A DNA stretch of 64,000 nucleotides from Nakamurella sp. A5-74 (lineage in GTDB: Bacteria; Actinomycetota; Actinomycetes; Mycobacteriales; Nakamurellaceae): contig NZ_CP159218.1 in the NCBI RefSeq assembly GCF_040438885.1, forward strand, positions 4,216,001 through 4,280,000. The letters are read 5' to 3'. The translations under genes were made by a program, and so were the position numbers. Under the pieces are notes generated by a model that was not told where the DNA came from, did not search any database, and saw nothing but the letters and a program-made list of their open reading frames with translations. Below, piece by piece: positions 1 to 8,372 of the stretch. The number at the start of each line of letters is the position of its first letter. Position 1 is the first letter of the stretch.

Positions 1-1
1 C

Positions 2-442
2 GAGCTGGGGACACCTGCCTACGGCATGGATCTGTCACCGGCGATGGTGGCCATCGCCCGGGGCCGGAGGCCTGACGTCCGGTTCGAGATCGGGTCCGTG
101 CTCGAGCTCAGCGATGCGGACTCATCGGTCGGTGGGATCCTGGCCCACTTCTCCCTGATCCACCTCCCGCCGCCGCTGGTGGACGCCGCCCTGGCCGAGT
201 TCGCCCGTGTCGCAGAGCCGGGAGCCCCGCTGCTCGTCGGCGTACAGATCACCGACGATGCGCATCCCGACGGCTGGGTGCGCTACGGCCACCCGGTCTC
301 GGCTGCCTACCGCTGGAACCTCGACGCCTTGTCGGCACGCCTGCGCCGGAGCGGATTCGCAGAACTCGTGCGCCTGCGGATGGAGGGGTCCTCCGCCGAC
401 AAACCGCCGGCCGGCTATCTGCTCGCACGGCACCGACCGTGA
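2..442 (+). CDS. SAM-dependent methyltransferase, 3' part
   Basis: The reading frame is open from the first bases of the window, so the gene starts upstream and only the C-terminal part (about 146 codons) is seen. The visible part begins just before the acidic end of the SAM-binding motif (GMDLSPAMVAIAR), followed by VRFEIGSVLELSD and LAHFSLIHLPP, the motif II/III region of class I methyltransferases of the Methyltransf_11/25 type. It ends with a typical GYLLARHRP tail. The substrate cannot be told from the sequence. The family call is secure; the exact reaction is unknown. Confidence 0.8.
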   Translation, partial: ELGTPAYGMDLSPAMVAIARGRRPDVRFEIGSVLELSDADSSVGGILAHFSLIHLPPPLVDAALAEFARVAEPGAPLLVGVQITDDAHPDGWVRYGHPVSAAYRWNLDALSARLRRSGFAELVRLRMEGSSADKPPAGYLLARHRP

Positions 443-571
443 GGAGCGTGCGCCCGGGCCCGGCGCCCTGCTCGGCGTCCACCGACGGGGCAGGCAAGCC
501 CGTCAGCCGACGTCGATGCCCGAGTCCCGCTGCGCCGAAATGCGGTTGACGCGCATCGCGAAGATGATCGG

Positions 572-1195
572 GTGCCCCAGACGACGCTGTTCACGGACCG
601 CATGACGCTCCTACCCCTCGGCGACGAGCACCTCGAGCTCGAGGTCGAACTGGACTCCGACCCCGAGGTCATGCGCTACCTCACGGGCGCCGGGCGGACC
701 CGCGAGCAGGTGATCAGAGCTCACCGGATGCGGCTCTCGACCGCAGAACCGGTGCCAGGACTTGGGTTCTGGATGGGGTTCGTGGAGGAGGAGTTCGTCG
801 GTTGGTGGCTCCTGGAGCCGGCCGGCTGGGCCGACGGCGAGCTGATCGAGGGGCAGGCCGAACTCGGCTACCGCCTGTTGCGGCGGCATTGGCGGCAGGG
901 CCTGGCGAGCGAGGGTTCCCGGGAGTTGCTGCGCCACGCCTTCCAGGATCTGGGGATGCACCGCGTGTTCGCCCTGACGATGACGGTCAACGCAGGCTCT
1001 CGCGCCACGATGGCATCCGTCGGCCTGCAGTACGAACGGACGTTCGCCGACGACCACGGACTCGCCGACCTCGCCGGCGCCGAGGAGGGCGGGGTCGAGT
1101 ACGCGATCACCCGGGACGCCTGGGAGGCGGCGCGACTCGTTGATCCCCCGGCCGGGCCGAACCGTTCGTCGCAAGGCTTCCCGCCACCGGCGTAG
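572..1195 (+). CDS. GNAT family N-acetyltransferase (RimJ/RimL type)
   Basis: A 207-residue protein starting at GTG. The pattern TDRMTLLPLGDEHLELEVELDSDPEVMRYL is typical of RimJ/RimL-like GNAT enzymes, which move an acetyl group from acetyl-CoA to a protein N-terminus or small amine. The acetyl-CoA binding region is ELGYRLLRRHWRQGLASEGSRELLRHAF, the R/Q-x-x-G-x-G/A motif in slightly altered form, followed by FALTMTVNAGSRATMASVGLQYERTF. The gene stands alone, 129 bp after the methyltransferase and convergent with the flavin hydroxylase gene. No neighbour suggests a substrate. Confidence 0.85.
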   Translation: MPQTTLFTDRMTLLPLGDEHLELEVELDSDPEVMRYLTGAGRTREQVIRAHRMRLSTAEPVPGLGFWMGFVEEEFVGWWLLEPAGWADGELIEGQAELGYRLLRRHWRQGLASEGSRELLRHAFQDLGMHRVFALTMTVNAGSRATMASVGLQYERTFADDHGLADLAGAEEGGVEYAITRDAWEAARLVDPPAGPNRSSQGFPPPA

Positions 1196-1256
1196 TCGAA
1201 CACCAGGAATGCGCCGGGACATCGGCGGCGTGCGGACCGGTTCACCTCTGCACAGG

Positions 1257-3155
1257 TCAGCGGGAGTTCCGGCGCTCCATGACGTCTGCGAAGAACGCAG
1301 CCAGCTCGTCCGTCGCCTGCAGCGGCAGCACGTGCGCGACGTACTGGTCGGGGCGGACGATCACCAGCGCGCCGTCCCGGTCGATCTCCCGGAGGTCGAA
1401 GATGTCCGCAGCCGGGTCCGCGGCGTAGACGTGCTCGTAGTCGATCAGGCCGAAGGGTCCGACCCTGGGCAGGAACACCGACGACACCATCGACGTGTCG
1501 AACGCGGTGTGCAGCTGCTGGTGGATCACCTTGACGTCGAAAACGGCGTCCGGATCGGCGTCGGCCGGGGTGTGGACGAGTAGGGGTGACGACGGGTCGG
1601 TCAGAACCCAAGCAGCCCAAGCGGACAGCGCAGAGTCGCGGTCAGCCGGGGCGGCCCGGTCGGCGAAGGCGTACAGCCGCCACCGACCGTCGGCGCGGGC
1701 ATGGTGGCCCAGCTGCACCGGATTGCCATCGGCCACCCGCACCACGGGCGCCGACTTGAAGCGCTTGCCGATCGGGAACCCGGCGGCGAGCTCGGCCTGG
1801 TTCCCTCCGCCGACGATCATCGACGGTCGGTACTGCGTCATGAAGCCGGCCGGGAACTCGGCGGTGGCCACGTAGAACTCGCCGAGCTCCGCGGGGCTCG
1901 CGAAGTAGTCCGGCTTGCGAGACATCATGGAGGACCACTCGCGGTCGAAGTCGATGAGGTTCTGGGCGATCTCCTGCCGTTCCGCCGAATACGTGGCCAG
2001 CAGCGCCGCCGGGCTCAGACCCGTCAATACGTGCGCCAGCTTCCACCCCAGGTTGAACCCGTCCTGCATGGAGACGTTCATCCCCTGCCCGGCCTTGGCG
2101 CTGTGCGTGTGGCAGGCGTCGCCGGCGATGAACACCCGCGGCGTGCGTTGATCGGTGAGCTCCACCGGCACGTCGTCGAACTTGTCGGTCACGCGGTGGC
2201 CGACCTCGTAGACGCTGTACCAGGCGACATCCCGCACCTCGAGGGTGTACGGGTGCAGGATCGCGTTCGCCTTGGCGGTCGCCTCCTCGGCTGTTGTCCG
2301 GCGGACGGCACCCGCGTCATCGGGAGCGACCTCGCCGAGGTCGACGTACATCCTGAACAGGAATCCGCCCTCGCGCGGGATGAGCAGGATGCTGCCGGCG
2401 TTGGACTGGATCGCGCACTTGGTGCGGATGTCCGGGAAGTCGGTGACGGCCAACGCATCCAGCACCGCCCACGCGTGGTTCGCATGGGCGCCGACATGTT
2501 TGCGGCCGATGGCGTCGCGCACCCGGCTCCGCGCCCCGTCGCAGCCGATCACGTACTTCGCTCGGACCGTGCGCTCGGCGCTCTTGTCGGGGCCGGCCGC
2601 CCGCCGCAACCGCACCTCCACCGGGGCGTCGTTCTCCTCGGGCACCTCGAGACCGACGAACTCCCAGCCGTAGTCGGGGGTCACCCTCGCTGGGGCGATC
2701 GCGGCCACCTCGGCGAAGTGGTCGAGCACCCTGGCCTGGTTGACGATCAGGTGCGGGAACTCGCTGATGCCGAACTCGTCGTCGACGGTGCGGGAGCTGC
2801 GGAGGATGTTTTCGGACGCGTCCGGATCGGGCGTCCAGAAGTTCATCTCGGTGATCCGGTAGGCCTCGGCGATGATCCGCTCCGCGAAGCCGAACGCCTG
2901 GAACGTCTCGACGCTGCGCGCCTGGATGCCGTCGGCCTGACCGATGGCCAGTCGTCCGTCCCGTCGCTCGACGAGTCGGGTGTGGATCGTCGGGAACTGC
3001 GCCAACTGCGCCGCGAGGAGCATTCCGGCCGGACCGCTGCCGACGATCAGCACGTCCATCTCGTCCGGCAGTTCATCCGGTCTGTCGACACCTGCGCCGT
3101 CCGCCGGCCGAACCCGGGGGTCACCAGAGACATAGCCGTGGTGGTGGAACTGCAT
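1257..3155 (-). CDS. FAD-dependent aromatic hydroxylase, 3-hydroxybenzoate 4-monooxygenase (MobA)-like
   Basis: A 632-residue class A flavoprotein monooxygenase, close to the length of MobA/phenol 2-monooxygenase enzymes. The Rossmann FAD motif VLIVGSGPAG is at residues 36-45, the DG motif is CDGARSRVRDAIG, and the FAD ribityl-binding GD motif is FIAGDACHTHSAKAGQGMN. The C-terminal thioredoxin-like domain ends in ALVIVRPDQYVAHVLPL, as in MobA. The N-terminus (MQFHHHGYVSGDPRVRPA) also matches that subfamily. Such enzymes use NAD(P)H and O2 to add a hydroxyl next to a phenolic OH. It is divergent from the meta-cleavage genes, so it probably makes the catechol-type substrate for the dioxygenase downstream. 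Whether that is homoprotocatechuate or another catechol is inference. A GGAGG ribosome site precedes the ATG. Confidence 0.85.
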   Translation of the reverse strand: MQFHHHGYVSGDPRVRPADGAGVDRPDELPDEMDVLIVGSGPAGMLLAAQLAQFPTIHTRLVERRDGRLAIGQADGIQARSVETFQAFGFAERIIAEAYRITEMNFWTPDPDASENILRSSRTVDDEFGISEFPHLIVNQARVLDHFAEVAAIAPARVTPDYGWEFVGLEVPEENDAPVEVRLRRAAGPDKSAERTVRAKYVIGCDGARSRVRDAIGRKHVGAHANHAWAVLDALAVTDFPDIRTKCAIQSNAGSILLIPREGGFLFRMYVDLGEVAPDDAGAVRRTTAEEATAKANAILHPYTLEVRDVAWYSVYEVGHRVTDKFDDVPVELTDQRTPRVFIAGDACHTHSAKAGQGMNVSMQDGFNLGWKLAHVLTGLSPAALLATYSAERQEIAQNLIDFDREWSSMMSRKPDYFASPAELGEFYVATAEFPAGFMTQYRPSMIVGGGNQAELAAGFPIGKRFKSAPVVRVADGNPVQLGHHARADGRWRLYAFADRAAPADRDSALSAWAAWVLTDPSSPLLVHTPADADPDAVFDVKVIHQQLHTAFDTSMVSSVFLPRVGPFGLIDYEHVYAADPAADIFDLREIDRDGALVIVRPDQYVAHVLPLQATDELAAFFADVMERRNSR

Positions 3156-3203
3156 GGGACCTCCGCGTTGAGATTCCGAGTGATCGTGGCGCTACTCCGG
3201 CAG

Positions 3204-3215
3204 ATCATATACGTT
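3204..3215. promoter_or_regulatory. candidate GntR operator/divergent promoter between hydroxylase and FAH-RraA genes
   Basis: In the 66-bp gap between the two divergent genes lies the quasi-palindrome ATCATATACGTT, with 8 of 12 positions symmetric around TATA. It resembles the general form of FadR/VanR-type GntR sites. It also contains a TATGAT hexamer on the minus strand suited to a -10 box for the hydroxylase. An ATCAT/ATGAT pair (3204-3208, 3222-3226) surrounds it. The assignment to the GntR regulator encoded at 4727 is inference. Confidence 0.4.
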
Positions 3216-3221
3216 CTGCTG

Positions 3222-4730
3222 ATGATGTCGCAGAGCGGCGATGGAGCTCCTGAGGGCGTCCTGCCGACCCACCCGGGCAAGATCATCGCCGTCCACCTCA
3301 GCTACTCCTCGCGAGCCGAGCAACGCGGGCGCCGCCCGGAGCAGCCCTCCTACTTCCTCAAGCCGACGAGCTCGCTGGCCGCGAACGACGGCACCGTGGA
3401 ACGCCCTGCTGGTACTGAACTGCTGGCGTTCGAGGGCGAGATCGCGCTGGTGATCGGCACGGTCGCCCGGAATGTCTCCGCGCAGGACGCCTGGCGCCAC
3501 GTCTCCGGCGTCACCGCCGCGAACGATCTCGGGGTCTACGACCTGCGCGCCGCAGACAAGGGCTCGAACCTGCGCTCCAAGGGTCGGGACGGGTTCACCC
3601 CGGTCGGGCCGAGGGTGCTCGACGCGGCCGGACTCGATCCGGCCCGGTTGCGCATCACCACCCGCGTGAACGGGGCGCTCGCGCAGGACGACACCACCGA
3701 AGGACTGCTGTTCTCGCTGCCGCAGCTGGTCGCCGATCTCTCGCAGCACCTCACGCTGGAGCCGGGCGACCTGATCCTCACCGGCACCCCCGCCGGATCG
3801 TCGGTCATCGTCCCGGGCGACGTCGTCGAGGTCGAGGTGCTGAACCTCCTTTCGGGTACGAGCACCGGCGTGCTGCGCACGACGGTCATCCAGGGCGAGG
3901 TTCCCTTCGACCCCGAGCTCGGATCGCTGCCGCAGGTCGACGACACCCAACGGATCGAGGCCTGGGGATCGCGGAAGGCTGCCGGGCTGCCCGCCTCCCC
4001 CGACCCGGAGGCACCCGAACCCGGTGCGGCGCAGCCGGTGCTGACCCCGGAGCTGCGCGCGCAGCTGATGCAGATCCCGGTCGCTGCGCTGTCCGGCCAG
4101 CTCCGCAAGCGCGGTCTGAACGACGTCACCATCGACGGCGTGCGCCCGCTGCATCCGGACGCGAAGCTCGTCGGGACGGCACGCACCCTGCGTTTCGTGC
4201 CCGCCCGGGAGGATCTGTTCACCGCCCACGGCGGGGGCTACAACGCACAGAAGCGAGCGTTCGACTCGGTCGAGGAGGGCGAGGTGATCGTCATCGAGGC
4301 CCGCGGCGAAACCGGCTCGGGAACCCTGGGTGACATCCTCGCCCTCCGCGCCCACGCCCGGGGCGCCGCGGGGATCGTCACCGACGGCGGTGTACGAGAC
4401 CTCGATGCCGTTGCCGCGGTGGGCATCCCGGTCTGGAGCGCCGGTGCGCACCCGGCGGTGCTCGGCCGCAAACATGTGCCGTGGGACGTCGATGTCGCGA
4501 TCGGGTGCGGCGGAACGACAGTGCTCCCCGGAGACGTCCTGGTAGGTGACGCCGACGGAGTGATCATCATTCCGCCGTCGCTGGTGGCCGAAGTGGCCGC
4601 CGCCGCGGCTGCCCAGGAGGTCGAGGATGCCTGGATCGCCGATCGGGTCCGCGAGGGCAACGCGGTGGACGGTCTGTTCCCGATGAACACGCTGTGGCGC
4701 GCCCGTTTCGACCAGCGCGAGCAGCCATGA
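3222..4730 (+). CDS. FAH-family hydrolase/decarboxylase fused to RraA/HMG aldolase-like domain
   Basis: A 502-residue two-domain protein. Residues about 15-255 are a fumarylacetoacetate hydrolase (HpaG-like) domain: YFLKPTSSLA, metal ligands in FEGEIALVIG, NDLGVYDLR, KGRDGFTPVGP and DLILTGTPAGS. After a Pro-rich linker, residues about 275-490 form an RraA-like fold with the D-X20-R-D aldolase signature (GDILALR through TDGGVRD). HpaG-type domains isomerise/decarboxylate the ring-cleavage product. RraA-type class II aldolases split or decarboxylate 4-hydroxy-2-oxo acids to pyruvate. The fusion may thus join an early and a late step of the lower pathway. The frame is open far upstream, but that stretch is antisense to the hydroxylase; ATG 3222 (or 3225) is the first start beyond it. 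No clear ribosome site is seen, so translation may be leaderless. It overlaps the next gene by ATGA. Confidence 0.85.
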   Translation: MMSQSGDGAPEGVLPTHPGKIIAVHLSYSSRAEQRGRRPEQPSYFLKPTSSLAANDGTVERPAGTELLAFEGEIALVIGTVARNVSAQDAWRHVSGVTAANDLGVYDLRAADKGSNLRSKGRDGFTPVGPRVLDAAGLDPARLRITTRVNGALAQDDTTEGLLFSLPQLVADLSQHLTLEPGDLILTGTPAGSSVIVPGDVVEVEVLNLLSGTSTGVLRTTVIQGEVPFDPELGSLPQVDDTQRIEAWGSRKAAGLPASPDPEAPEPGAAQPVLTPELRAQLMQIPVAALSGQLRKRGLNDVTIDGVRPLHPDAKLVGTARTLRFVPAREDLFTAHGGGYNAQKRAFDSVEEGEVIVIEARGETGSGTLGDILALRAHARGAAGIVTDGGVRDLDAVAAVGIPVWSAGAHPAVLGRKHVPWDVDVAIGCGGTTVLPGDVLVGDADGVIIIPPSLVAEVAAAAAAQEVEDAWIADRVREGNAVDGLFPMNTLWRARFDQREQP

Positions 4731-5440
4731 CCACAACCACCGCAGGCGGTGTGAGCAAGTCCGCCCTCGCCCACGACTGGCTGCGCCGGCGGATCGCGCG
4801 GCACGAATACATCCCCGGCCACCGGTTGGTACTCAGCACGATCGCCGACACACTGGACATGAGCGTCGTCCCCGTCCGCGAGGCCATCCGGCGGCTGGAA
4901 GCCGAGGGGTTGGTCAGCTTCGAACGCAACGTCGGAGCGCGGGTCGCCATGGTCGATGAGAGCGAGTACCAGTTCACGATGCAGACGCTCGGCGTCGTCG
5001 AGGGGGTGGCCACCGCGCTGTCGGCACCGTTGCTCACCGGGGCCGAACTGGCCCGTGCGGAGCGCATCAACCACCAGCTCGAGCAGCTCCTGGACGACTT
5101 CGACGCGCTCACTTTCACCCGGCTCAACCAGGACTTCCACGCGGTGCTGTTCGCGCCGTGCCCCAACCCGCACATCCTCGATCTGGTGCAGCGCGGTTGG
5201 GGCAGGCTCGCGGGCATCCGTGACTCCACGTTCGCCTCTGTGCCCGAGCGGGCCGGCCACTCCGTCGGAGAGCACACGGACATCCTCCGGCTGATCCGCA
5301 CCGGCGCCGATTCGCTGGAGATCGAGCTTGCGGCCCGCCGGCACCGGTGGCGGACCCTGGACGCATTCCTCGCCGCTCGACACCCGGACCATCAGCTCGC
5401 ATCCGAGAGCTCTCACGACGAAGGGCCGCAGGCACCGTGA
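4727..5440 (+). CDS. GntR family (FadR/FCD type) transcriptional regulator
   Basis: A 237-residue regulator with an N-terminal winged helix (residues about 12-75; LVLSTIADTLDMSVVPVREAIRRLEAEGLV is the classic GntR recognition region) and a C-terminal all-helical FCD domain. The FCD domain supplies metal/ligand-binding residues (NQDFHAVLF, HSVGEHTDILRLI). Members usually repress a catabolic operon until an organic acid or aromatic metabolite binds. It lies inside the operon with 4-bp overlaps on both sides (ATGA upstream, GTGA downstream), so it is made together with the enzymes and probably controls this cluster. The ATG overlapping the upstream stop was chosen over an earlier in-frame ATG at 4694 inside the upstream gene. 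Confidence 0.9.
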   Translation: MTTTTAGGVSKSALAHDWLRRRIARHEYIPGHRLVLSTIADTLDMSVVPVREAIRRLEAEGLVSFERNVGARVAMVDESEYQFTMQTLGVVEGVATALSAPLLTGAELARAERINHQLEQLLDDFDALTFTRLNQDFHAVLFAPCPNPHILDLVQRGWGRLAGIRDSTFASVPERAGHSVGEHTDILRLIRTGADSLEIELAARRHRWRTLDAFLAARHPDHQLASESSHDEGPQAP

Positions 5441-6972
5441 CCACTCCCCCGCAGACCGAACGCGCCGTTCCCGCCGGTCTCCCCGGTCATCTGCAGCACC
5501 ACATCGACGGCGTCGCAGTGGATTCCGTCGACGGCCGCACGTTCGACGTCCTCGACCCGGTGACGAATCAGACCTACCTCACCGCCGCTGCCGGTCAGCA
5601 GGCCGACATCGATCTGGCCGTCGCGGCGGCCCGCCGAGCATTCACCGACGGCCCTTGGCCAGGAATGCTGCCGCGGGCGAGATCCCGGATACTGCACCGG
5701 ATCGCGGACATCGTCGCCGATCGCAACGAGGTCCTGGCGCAGTGGGAGTCCTTCGACTCCGGTCTGCCGATCTCGCAGGCCCTCGGGCAGGCCCAGCGCG
5801 CCGCAGAGAACTTCCGATTCTTCGCCGATCTGGTGGTCGCGCAGTCCGACGACACCTACAAGGTCCCCGGGCGGCAGATCAACTATGTGAACCGCAAACC
5901 GATCGGTGTCGCCGGATTGATCACACCGTGGAACACCCCGTTCATGTTGGAGTCCTGGAAGTTGGCGCCGGCCTTGGCCACCGGCAACACCGTCGTGTTG
6001 AAGCCGGCGGAGTTCACCCCACTGTCGGCGTCGTTGTGGGCGGGGATCTTCGAAGAGGCCGGTCTGCCGCCGGGGGTCTTCAACCTGGTCAACGGGATCG
6101 GGGAGGCTGCTGGTGACGCACTGGTCAAGCATCCCGACGTGCCGCTGATCTCCTTCACCGGAGAGAGTGCGACCGGGCGGCTCATCTTCGCGAACGCCGC
6201 CCCCCACCTCAAGGGACTGTCGATGGAGCTCGGCGGGAAGTCGCCCGCGATCGTCTTCGCTGACGCCGATCTGGACGCCGCGATCGACGCGACGATCTTC
6301 GGCGTGTTCTCCCTCAACGGTGAACGGTGCACTGCCGGCAGCCGGATCCTCGTCGAGCGGTCCGTCTACGACGAGTTCGTCGAACGCTATGCGGCACAGG
6401 CGAAACGGGTGGTCGTCGGCGATCCGAGCGATCCGGCCACCGAGGTGGGTGCGCTGGTCCATCCGGAGCACTACGCGAAGGTGATGTCGTACATCGAGAT
6501 CGGCAAGCGGGAGGGACGCCTGGTGGCCGGCGGTGGCCGGCCGGAAGGATTCCCCACCGGGAACTACGTCGCCCCCACCGTCTTCGCCGATGTGCCGTCG
6601 GATGCCCGGATCTTCACCGAGGAGATCTTCGGGCCGGTCGTCGCGATCACCCCGTTCGACACCGAGGAGGAGGCGCTCGCGCTCGCGAACGGCACCCGGT
6701 ACGGCCTGGCCGCCTACGTCTGGACGAACGACCTGACCAGGGCACACACCTTCTCGCAGGCCGTCGAAGCCGGGATGGTCTGGCTCAACTCCAACAACGT
6801 GCGGGATCTGCGGACGCCGTTCGGCGGCGTCAAGGCCTCCGGCCTGGGGCACGAGGGCGGCTACCGCTCGATCGACTTCTACACCGACCAGCAGGCCGTG
6901 CACATCAGCCTGGGTACTGCCCACCAGCCCACCTTCGGCAAAGCCGTTGCACCCCGAGGAGATCAGCCTTGA
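5437..6972 (+). CDS. hpaE: 5-carboxymethyl-2-hydroxymuconate semialdehyde dehydrogenase-like aldehyde dehydrogenase
   Basis: A 511-residue NAD(P)-dependent aldehyde dehydrogenase, full length for the family. The general base Glu264 is in ELGGKSP and the catalytic Cys298 is in NGERCTAGSR. The wording around this Cys and the FGGVKASGLGHEGGYRSIDFYTDQQAVHI tail fit the HpaE subgroup, which oxidises the semialdehyde formed by meta-cleavage of homoprotocatechuate. The GTG start overlaps the regulator stop (GTGA), and the next gene overlaps by TTGA. The position between the FAH-RraA fusion and the extradiol dioxygenase supports the pathway role. Aldehyde dehydrogenases are broad, so the substrate rests mainly on context. 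Confidence 0.85.
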   Translation: MTTPPQTERAVPAGLPGHLQHHIDGVAVDSVDGRTFDVLDPVTNQTYLTAAAGQQADIDLAVAAARRAFTDGPWPGMLPRARSRILHRIADIVADRNEVLAQWESFDSGLPISQALGQAQRAAENFRFFADLVVAQSDDTYKVPGRQINYVNRKPIGVAGLITPWNTPFMLESWKLAPALATGNTVVLKPAEFTPLSASLWAGIFEEAGLPPGVFNLVNGIGEAAGDALVKHPDVPLISFTGESATGRLIFANAAPHLKGLSMELGGKSPAIVFADADLDAAIDATIFGVFSLNGERCTAGSRILVERSVYDEFVERYAAQAKRVVVGDPSDPATEVGALVHPEHYAKVMSYIEIGKREGRLVAGGGRPEGFPTGNYVAPTVFADVPSDARIFTEEIFGPVVAITPFDTEEEALALANGTRYGLAAYVWTNDLTRAHTFSQAVEAGMVWLNSNNVRDLRTPFGGVKASGLGHEGGYRSIDFYTDQQAVHISLGTAHQPTFGKAVAPRGDQP

Positions 6973-8060
6973 ACACACAGCTGAGCACGCCGATCCCGAT
7001 CCCCGACGTCGAGCCGCCGGACATCGTCCGCTGCGCCGCGATGGAGATCGTCGTCACCGATCTGGCGCGCTCCCGCGAGTTCTACGTCGACGTGCTCGGG
7101 CTGGTCGTGACGCAGGAGGACCAGCGGTGCATCTACCTGCGCTGCTTCGATGAGTTCATCCACCACAACCTGGTGCTCCGGCAGGGTCCTGTCGCGGCAG
7201 TGGCGGCCTTCTCCTATCGGGTACGCACGCCGGCGGACGTCGACCGGGCCGAGGCGTTCTACCGTGCGCTGGGATGCCGCGTCGAGCGTCGGGCCGACGG
7301 GTTCCGGGCCGGCCTGGGCGACTCCGTGCGGGTGCAGGATCCGCTCGGTTTCCCGTACGAGTTCTTCCACCACGTCGAGCACGTCGAGCGGCTGGCCTGG
7401 CGCTACGACCTGCACGTGCCGGGCGCGCTCGTCCGATTGGACCACTTCAACCAGGTCACCCCGGACGTCCCGCGCGCGGTCGCGCACCTGGAGTCGCTGG
7501 GCTTCCGCGTCACCGAGGACATCCAGGATTCCGATGGCGTCCAGTACGCCGCGTGGTTGCGCCGTAAGCCGACCGTCCATGACACGGCGATGACCGGTGG
7601 CGACGGGCCGCGGATGCACCACATCGCCTTCGCCACCCACGAGAAGCACAACATCCTGTCGATCTGCGATCGACTCGGTGCGCTGCGCCGGTCCGATGCC
7701 ATCGAACGCGGTCCCGGCCGACACGGGGTGTCCAACGCGTTCTACCTCTACCTCCGCGATCCTGATGGGCACCGGGTGGAGATCTACACCCAGGACTACT
7801 GGACCGGTGACCCCGACAATCCCGTCGTCACCTGGGATGTGCACGACAACCAGCGCCGCGACTGGTGGGGCAACCCGGTGGTGCCGTCCTGGTACACCGA
7901 GGCGTCCAGGGTGCTCGACCTGGACGGCGAGCTGCAGCCCCTGACCAGCCGCACCGGTGCCAGCGAGATGGCGGTGACGATCGGCGCCGACGGCTTCTCC
8001 TACACCCGCAAGGACGACACCGAGTCGATGCCCGAATACAAGCTGGGCCACCAACTCTGA
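6969..8060 (+). CDS. hpaD: homoprotocatechuate (3,4-dihydroxyphenylacetate) 2,3-dioxygenase
   Basis: A 363-residue type I extradiol dioxygenase with two vicinal-oxygen-chelate modules. The predicted metal triad is His159 (LDHFNQ), His218 (MHHIAF) and Glu271 (GHRVEIYTQDY). The spacing matches the His155/His214/Glu267 triad of the Brevibacterium homoprotocatechuate 2,3-dioxygenase, offset by four. The C-terminal part (TWDVHDNQRRDWWGNPVVPSWYTEAS) is also typical of that enzyme. It opens the ring of homoprotocatechuate between carbons 2 and 3, feeding HpaE. The start is TTG at 6969, overlapping the preceding stop, with a CGAGGAG ribosome site 6 bases upstream. Isomerase, hydratase and transporter genes of the classic pathway are not in the window. 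Confidence 0.9.
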   Translation: MNTQLSTPIPIPDVEPPDIVRCAAMEIVVTDLARSREFYVDVLGLVVTQEDQRCIYLRCFDEFIHHNLVLRQGPVAAVAAFSYRVRTPADVDRAEAFYRALGCRVERRADGFRAGLGDSVRVQDPLGFPYEFFHHVEHVERLAWRYDLHVPGALVRLDHFNQVTPDVPRAVAHLESLGFRVTEDIQDSDGVQYAAWLRRKPTVHDTAMTGGDGPRMHHIAFATHEKHNILSICDRLGALRRSDAIERGPGRHGVSNAFYLYLRDPDGHRVEIYTQDYWTGDPDNPVVTWDVHDNQRRDWWGNPVVPSWYTEASRVLDLDGELQPLTSRTGASEMAVTIGADGFSYTRKDDTESMPEYKLGHQL

Positions 8061-8063
8061 CCT

Positions 8064-8214
8064 GACGGGATCTCCTCTCCCTGCTTCGTCGGTCGCTCGA
8101 TCAGCGCGAACTACGGTGGTCGAGCAAGGGAGGAACGACCGCGTCGAGACCCGACACATCGACGACCGAGCACGTCATGACGGGATCTCGTCTCCCTCCT
8201 TCGCCACGGGTCGA
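8064..8214. repeat. dispersed intergenic repeat, three copies (two inverted)
   Basis: Copy 1 (8064-8103, GGGATCTCCTCTCCCTGCTT...CGCTCGATCA) and copy 2 (8116-8155, inverted) can pair as a long imperfect hairpin just after the hpaD stop, so they may act as a terminator. Copy 3 (8177-8214) runs into the remnant glyoxalase frame. The same family recurs at 8460, 37811, 45874, 50286, 54273 and 58728. Confidence 0.75.
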
Positions 8215-8359
8215 GGAGATCCAGCGACACCTCGCCGACCACGACGTGCCGGTCGAGCTGGGACCGATCCAGCGGGCGGGCACCCAGGGCGAGATGACGT
8301 CGCTCTACTGCCGTGATCCCGTCGGCAGCCTGATCGAGATCTCCCACTATCCGGTGTAG
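8177..8359 (+). pseudogene. C-terminal remnant of a VOC/glyoxalase family protein
   Basis: The open frame of 60 codons carries only the last part of a vicinal-oxygen-chelate protein: VEEIQRHLADHDVPVELGPI and SLYCRDPVGSLIEISHY, where a metal-ligand Glu normally sits in the DPxGxLIE motif. The N-terminal module that would complete the fold is absent. The frame begins inside a copy of the dispersed repeat, whose first codons (MTGSRLPPSPR) are clearly not family sequence. This looks like a truncated gene whose 5' end was lost or replaced by the repeat. It could still be expressed, but a working enzyme is unlikely. Confidence 0.65.
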
Positions 8360-8372
8360 CTGCCGCCGTCCG

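Noticed and set aside
1701-3221. The frame of the FAH-RraA gene stays open for about 500 codons upstream.
   Set aside because: This stretch is antisense to the well-supported flavin hydroxylase gene and has no family similarity; open shadow frames are expected at this GC content.
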